From assembly GCA_029262915.1 (NCBI GenBank), contig JAJCYN010000071.1, forward strand, positions 1 to 8,578: a stretch of DNA of 8,578 nt, written 5' to 3'. Below the pieces are notes generated by a model. It was not told where the DNA came from. It saw only the letters and a list, made by a program, of their open reading frames with translations, and did no database searches. Within the stretch, counting starts at the first letter, position 1, and each line of letters begins with the position of its first letter. The translations under genes were made by a program, and so were the position numbers. Origin of the DNA: Flavobacteriales bacterium (GTDB lineage Bacteria > Bacteroidota > Bacteroidia > Flavobacteriales_E > Vicingaceae). Below are positions 5,390 through 8,578 of the stretch, in pieces.

Positions 5390-7279
5390 ATGAAAAAATT
5401 CATACTTTTTTTAGTACTGATTCCATTATTTACTTCGTCATTTTCACAAACTTTTCAAAAAGTTTATGGATGGGCGGGTACTGAAAATTGTTATTCTGTA
5501 AAGCAGACTACAGATGGAGGATATGTTATGGCTGGTTTTACTAATTCTTTATCGGCAAATTTTGATGGCTTAGTAATCAAAGTTGATCCTAATGGAATTA
5601 TTCAGTGGAGTAAAGGGTTTGCTACTCCAACAAACGATTTTTTTGAAGATGTTATCGAAGACAATTTGGGAAATTTTGTACTAGTTGGAGGGAATAACGG
5701 AGGGCTAGGAAATACCGACAATTCAATTGCAAAATTAGATGCAGCAGGAAATCAAATATGGTCTATAAATAAAGGAGATGCGGGATATAATTATAATAGC
5801 CATTCTTTAAAACAGACTACTGACGGAGGGTATATTCAGTTAGGATACAACGCTACCATTACTGGCAATGGGGACTTTTGGTTGCTTAAGACAGATGTAA
5901 ATGGGAATACTACTTGGAGCAAATGGTTTAATACTAGTACAGGAGGTTATGACCACGGTTTTTATACTCAACAAACTACAGATGGTGGTTATGTAATAGC
6001 TGGCATCTGGAATAATGTTTGGAGTGCAATGAATGGAGATATGAGATTACTTAAAACCAATGCTACAGGAGGCATTACTTGGGCAAAAAGTTATGGAGCT
6101 GCAGGGCACGATTACCTTTCTAGCGCTAGACAAACTACTGACGGGGGTTATATCTTAGCTGGGCTTACTTTAAGTTTTGGAGCAGGGAGTTCTGATTTTT
6201 ATTTGGTGAAAACCGATATATCTGGTAATTTAATGTGGTCTAAAACCTATGGAGGAGTAGGTTCTGATCAAGCATATTCGGTGGTGCAAACCTCAGATGG
6301 AGGTTACGCGTTAGTTGGAACAACTAATAGTTTTGGAGCTGGAGGGAGAGATGTTTGGTTGGTTAGGACAGATGCATTAGGAAATTTGTTATGGTCTAGA
6401 ACTTTTGGGGGGGCACTTGATGACAATCCAAATACCAGTACTACTTTCGGAAGTCAGTACAATTCTTTAGTTCAAACTTCAGATGGAGGATTTTTAATTG
6501 GAGCTCAAACACGTAGCTTCGGGTCAGGAAATGAAGATATTTATTTAATTAAAACGGATGCTTCTGGTTCTTCTGGTTGTAATGAAACATCTCCTGTTCC
6601 AATTGTAACTAACCCCGCAACAGTTGTAGGTAACCCTGCTTACACTACGGGTAATTTTAGTACATCTGGTGCTACAGGAACTATTAATAATAATGCTCCA
6701 ACAGTAATTGATTTATGTATAGTTCCACTTCCAGTAACACTACTGTCGTTTAATGTAAATTGCCAAGACGAAGAAATAAACTTAAATTGGGTTACTACTA
6801 CAGAAATAAACAATGATTTTTTTACCATCGAAAAAAGTACAGATGCTATCAATTGGGAAATTATTACCCAAGTTAATGGAGCTGGTAATTCAAACCAAAT
6901 TATTAGTTATTCATACAATGATAATAATGCATCAAATGAACTAGTATATTATCGTTTAAAACAAACTGATTTTGATGGAGATTTCGAATATTTTGATATA
7001 AATGCAGTCAACTGTCAAAATAATTCAACAGTATCTATTTATCCAAACCCTGCAGCAAATAATTTTACAACAGAATTAACAGGGAAAGAAGGAGATGTTT
7101 TTTTAATCACTTTATATAATGCTATTGGTAAGCAAGTTATCCAACAAAAAGTTGAATTACTAACCAATTCAACAAAAGAAAAAATAACAACAAATGCCCT
7201 TCCCAATGGGATGTATTCAATAAAAGTAGAACAAAATAATAATAACATTATCACTAAAAAAATTGTGATTTCACATTAA
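5390..7279 (+). CDS. secreted seven-repeat beta-propeller protein with T9SS sorting domain
   Basis: 629 residues. Signal peptide 1-20 (MKKFILFLVLIPLFTSSFSQ). Residues ~21-392 hold seven repeats of ~45-60 residues with the pattern QT(T/S)DGGY-(V/I)-x-AG, then a variable loop often SFGAG, then D-x-(Y/W)-L-(V/I)-K-T-D-x-x-GN-x-x-WS. Repeat cores start near residues 39, 89, 142, 195, 248, 300 and 362; the second is degenerate (DNLGNFVLVG). Seven repeats fit a seven-bladed propeller. Residues ~447-538 are a fibronectin-like beta-sandwich (PVTLLSFNV, LNWVTTTEINNDFFTIEKS, YYRLKQTDFDG) that often precedes the sorting domain in this phylum. Residues ~547-629 are the T9SS type A domain (VSIYPNPAANNF to KKIVISH). 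Its tail closely resembles that of the preceding gene. Such propellers usually serve as binding scaffolds; no catalytic motif is visible and the ligand is unknown. It starts 10 bases after the upstream stop, so it is almost certainly co-transcribed. Confidence 0.92.
   Translation: MKKFILFLVLIPLFTSSFSQTFQKVYGWAGTENCYSVKQTTDGGYVMAGFTNSLSANFDGLVIKVDPNGIIQWSKGFATPTNDFFEDVIEDNLGNFVLVGGNNGGLGNTDNSIAKLDAAGNQIWSINKGDAGYNYNSHSLKQTTDGGYIQLGYNATITGNGDFWLLKTDVNGNTTWSKWFNTSTGGYDHGFYTQQTTDGGYVIAGIWNNVWSAMNGDMRLLKTNATGGITWAKSYGAAGHDYLSSARQTTDGGYILAGLTLSFGAGSSDFYLVKTDISGNLMWSKTYGGVGSDQAYSVVQTSDGGYALVGTTNSFGAGGRDVWLVRTDALGNLLWSRTFGGALDDNPNTSTTFGSQYNSLVQTSDGGFLIGAQTRSFGSGNEDIYLIKTDASGSSGCNETSPVPIVTNPATVVGNPAYTTGNFSTSGATGTINNNAPTVIDLCIVPLPVTLLSFNVNCQDEEINLNWVTTTEINNDFFTIEKSTDAINWEIITQVNGAGNSNQIISYSYNDNNASNELVYYRLKQTDFDGDFEYFDINAVNCQNNSTVSIYPNPAANNFTTELTGKEGDVFLITLYNAIGKQVIQQKVELLTNSTKEKITTNALPNGMYSIKVEQNNNNIITKKIVISH
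5450..6565 (+). repeat. seven beta-propeller coding repeats
   Basis: The protein repeat QT(T/S)DGGY...KTD..GN..WS occurs seven times. DNA units such as cagactacagatggaggata (5503 on) and caaactacagatggtggtta (5972 on) remain similar but not identical. The sixth interval is followed by a longer insert (NPNTSTTFGSQ) before the last repeat. Confidence 0.85.
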
Positions 7280-7295
7280 CTAAGAAATCACTTTT
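7265..7295 (+). terminator. weak terminator-like inverted repeat after the propeller gene
   Basis: GTGATTTC at 7265-7272 pairs perfectly with GAAATCAC at 7284-7291, with an 11-base loop that contains the stop codon, and is followed by TTTT (7292-7295). The stem has only three G-C pairs and overlaps the last codons, so it may be inefficient or fortuitous. A second, loop-free palindrome (ACTTTTAAAAGT, 7290-7301) overlaps it. Confidence 0.35.
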
Positions 7296-7339
7296 AAAAG
7301 TATTACCAAATAATTGTTAATTTTTTTGATATTTGCGTG
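7280..7339. other. 60-base intergenic gap before the TPR regulator
   Basis: AT-rich spacer holding the right arm of the weak inverted repeat and a T-run (7321-7327) followed by GATATTTG (7328-7335), one base off TAnnTTTG. No TTG lies at the usual 17-19 base spacing upstream (the nearest, 7314-7316, is 11 bases away), so a promoter for the regulator is possible but not supported. Confidence 0.3.
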
Positions 7340-8578
7340 ATGATGCTTCGTATCCTTATAATATTACTTGTATTTATCACAATAACAGCAAAAAGCCAAT
7401 CGAACACCAAGAGTGATAGTGTAGTGTTATTGTTAAGAGATTATGTTCTAAATGACAACTTAAATAATTTGGGACATAAATATTTAATCACAAAAAATTG
7501 TGATAAAGCCATTATACTATTTCAACAAAGACTCAATAATCTTGACACTCAGGAGCAACAAAGCATACACAAAGGATATATTCATAACCTTTTAGGTTCT
7601 GCTTATTTGTGTGATAATAATTTTGAAAAAGCATTGCTCCATTTTAATAAAGCATTGGCAATAAGAGAAAAATTTAGCGATACATCTGGAGTAGCAAATA
7701 GTTATAGCAATATTGGTTTGGTATATGGTAAATTGCTCGAATACGAAAAAGCATTAAAGTATCACGAAAAATCATTAGACATATTCTATGATATTTCATT
7801 TCATTTTGGGATAGCCAATGAATTTAATAATATTGGTGAAATATTTTATTACTTGAAACAACATGATAAAGCTGAAAAATATTTTTTACGATCTATTGAA
7901 ATTTTCGATTCGTTAAATGATACTGAGGGATTGTTAGATAATCATCGTGATATGGTAAACAACTATTTTGCACAGAAAAAATATAAAAAGTCACACGAAC
8001 ATTATCAAAAAGTGGCAATAGTTTCTGAAATTCTTGTAAAAAGTAATGCGAAAGCATTTGCAATGGCAAAAAGTAAGTATCAGACAGAAAAAAAATTACA
8101 AGAAAATAAGTTATTAAAGAAGGAAATAGAAGTTAGAAAATATAGACAATATGGGCTTGCAGCATCTTTATTTCTGATGGTAGTTTTAATCATTGTTTTT
8201 TTTCTTAATTATATTAACTATAAAAAGAGAAAACATTTAGAAACTAAAGAATTTTTAAGTGAACTAAAACTGTTAAAAGCAGAAGTCATTATTGCTAAAA
8301 ATGTATCTCAATCAAATCAAGTAGAGGAGTTAAAATCAAATAGAGACATAATTGATAAATACACTAAAAATAAACTCAATGAAACGGATTGGAAAATACT
8401 AGATATTATCTATCATAACCCTACAATTACTAATAATGAAATTGCAGATAACGTTTGTTTAAGTAATTCAGGGTTAAGATCTTCATTTAAAAAAATGTAC
8501 CAATTGTTTCATATAGATGATCCTTCTAGCAATAAACGACTTTCATTAGTTATTAAAATTACCAGAACGATACAGAAA
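7340..8578 (+). CDS. TPR / membrane helix / LuxR-type HTH regulator (3' end outside window)
   Basis: Open from ATG 7340 (or the adjacent ATG 7343) through the window end, 413 codons visible, no stop reached. Residues 1-20 are a signal peptide (LRILIILLVFITITAKSQ). Residues ~43-231 hold at least four TPR units at ~40-residue spacing, e.g. ANSYSNIGLVYGKLLEYEKA and ANEFNNIGEIFYYLKQHDKA; a charged helix (235-270) follows. Residues 272-292 are a membrane helix (GLAASLFLMVVLIIVFFLNY), then KKRK on the cytoplasmic side and a coiled-coil-like segment to ~340. Residues ~345-413 form a LuxR/GerE-type HTH: LNETDWKILDII, NNEIADNVCLSNSGLRSSFKKMY. This layout is a known Bacteroidota family of one-component membrane regulators: periplasmic TPRs sense or bind a partner, the cytoplasmic HTH acts on promoters. 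Targets are unknown; the adjacent surface-protein operon is a candidate. Visible length already covers the whole HTH, so little is missing. Confidence 0.9.
   Translation, partial: MMLRILIILLVFITITAKSQSNTKSDSVVLLLRDYVLNDNLNNLGHKYLITKNCDKAIILFQQRLNNLDTQEQQSIHKGYIHNLLGSAYLCDNNFEKALLHFNKALAIREKFSDTSGVANSYSNIGLVYGKLLEYEKALKYHEKSLDIFYDISFHFGIANEFNNIGEIFYYLKQHDKAEKYFLRSIEIFDSLNDTEGLLDNHRDMVNNYFAQKKYKKSHEHYQKVAIVSEILVKSNAKAFAMAKSKYQTEKKLQENKLLKKEIEVRKYRQYGLAASLFLMVVLIIVFFLNYINYKKRKHLETKEFLSELKLLKAEVIIAKNVSQSNQVEELKSNRDIIDKYTKNKLNETDWKILDIIYHNPTITNNEIADNVCLSNSGLRSSFKKMYQLFHIDDPSSNKRLSLVIKITRTIQK

Noticed and set aside
7290..7301. 12-base palindrome ACTTTTAAAAGT as an operator
   Set aside because: Short, AT-rich and loop-free, with no second copy seen near other promoters; chance occurrence is likely.

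Overview
The window comes from a member of the Bacteroidota, most likely a Flavobacteriia-like or Chitinophagia-like environmental bacterium. Evidence: three predicted proteins end in the type IX secretion (T9SS) type A sorting domain with its YPNP signature, starts have A-rich leaders without Shine-Dalgarno sequences, the non-repetitive genes are AT-rich, and the last gene has the TPR / membrane helix / LuxR-type HTH layout common in this phylum. All genes lie on the + strand and are tightly packed. No RNA gene, CRISPR array, insertion sequence or phage replication gene is visible.

Left part (1-2891): two paralogous collagen-like surface proteins flank a small T9SS-sorted protein. The first paralogue is cut by the window edge, so only its collagen tract and C-terminal head remain. 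The second is complete: signal peptide, beta-rich N-terminal domain, 42 Gly-X-Y triplets, then a glycine-rich head of the kind seen at phage tail-fibre tips. The collagen tracts share a 109-base perfect repeat, while the heads have diverged even at synonymous sites. This points to gene conversion or a recent exchange in the stalk.

Middle part (2926-7279): a perfect 14-bp hairpin separates the collagen genes from a second cluster. That cluster holds a stand-alone response-regulator receiver domain, a large secreted protein made of two ungapped copies of an unrecognised ~271-residue unit that reads like an (alpha/beta)8 barrel, and a secreted seven-repeat beta-propeller protein. The last two carry T9SS sorting domains. 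Gaps of 18 and 10 bases suggest one transcript.

Right end (7340-8578): a membrane-bound TPR regulator with a cytoplasmic LuxR-type DNA-binding domain, open at the window edge. Taken together, the region looks like an accessory cell-surface locus: collagen-stalked adhesin-like fibres and T9SS-exported proteins, next to two regulators that each hold one half (receiver, HTH) of a NarL-type regulator. The functional link between the left cluster, the middle cluster and the regulators is inferred from position only.
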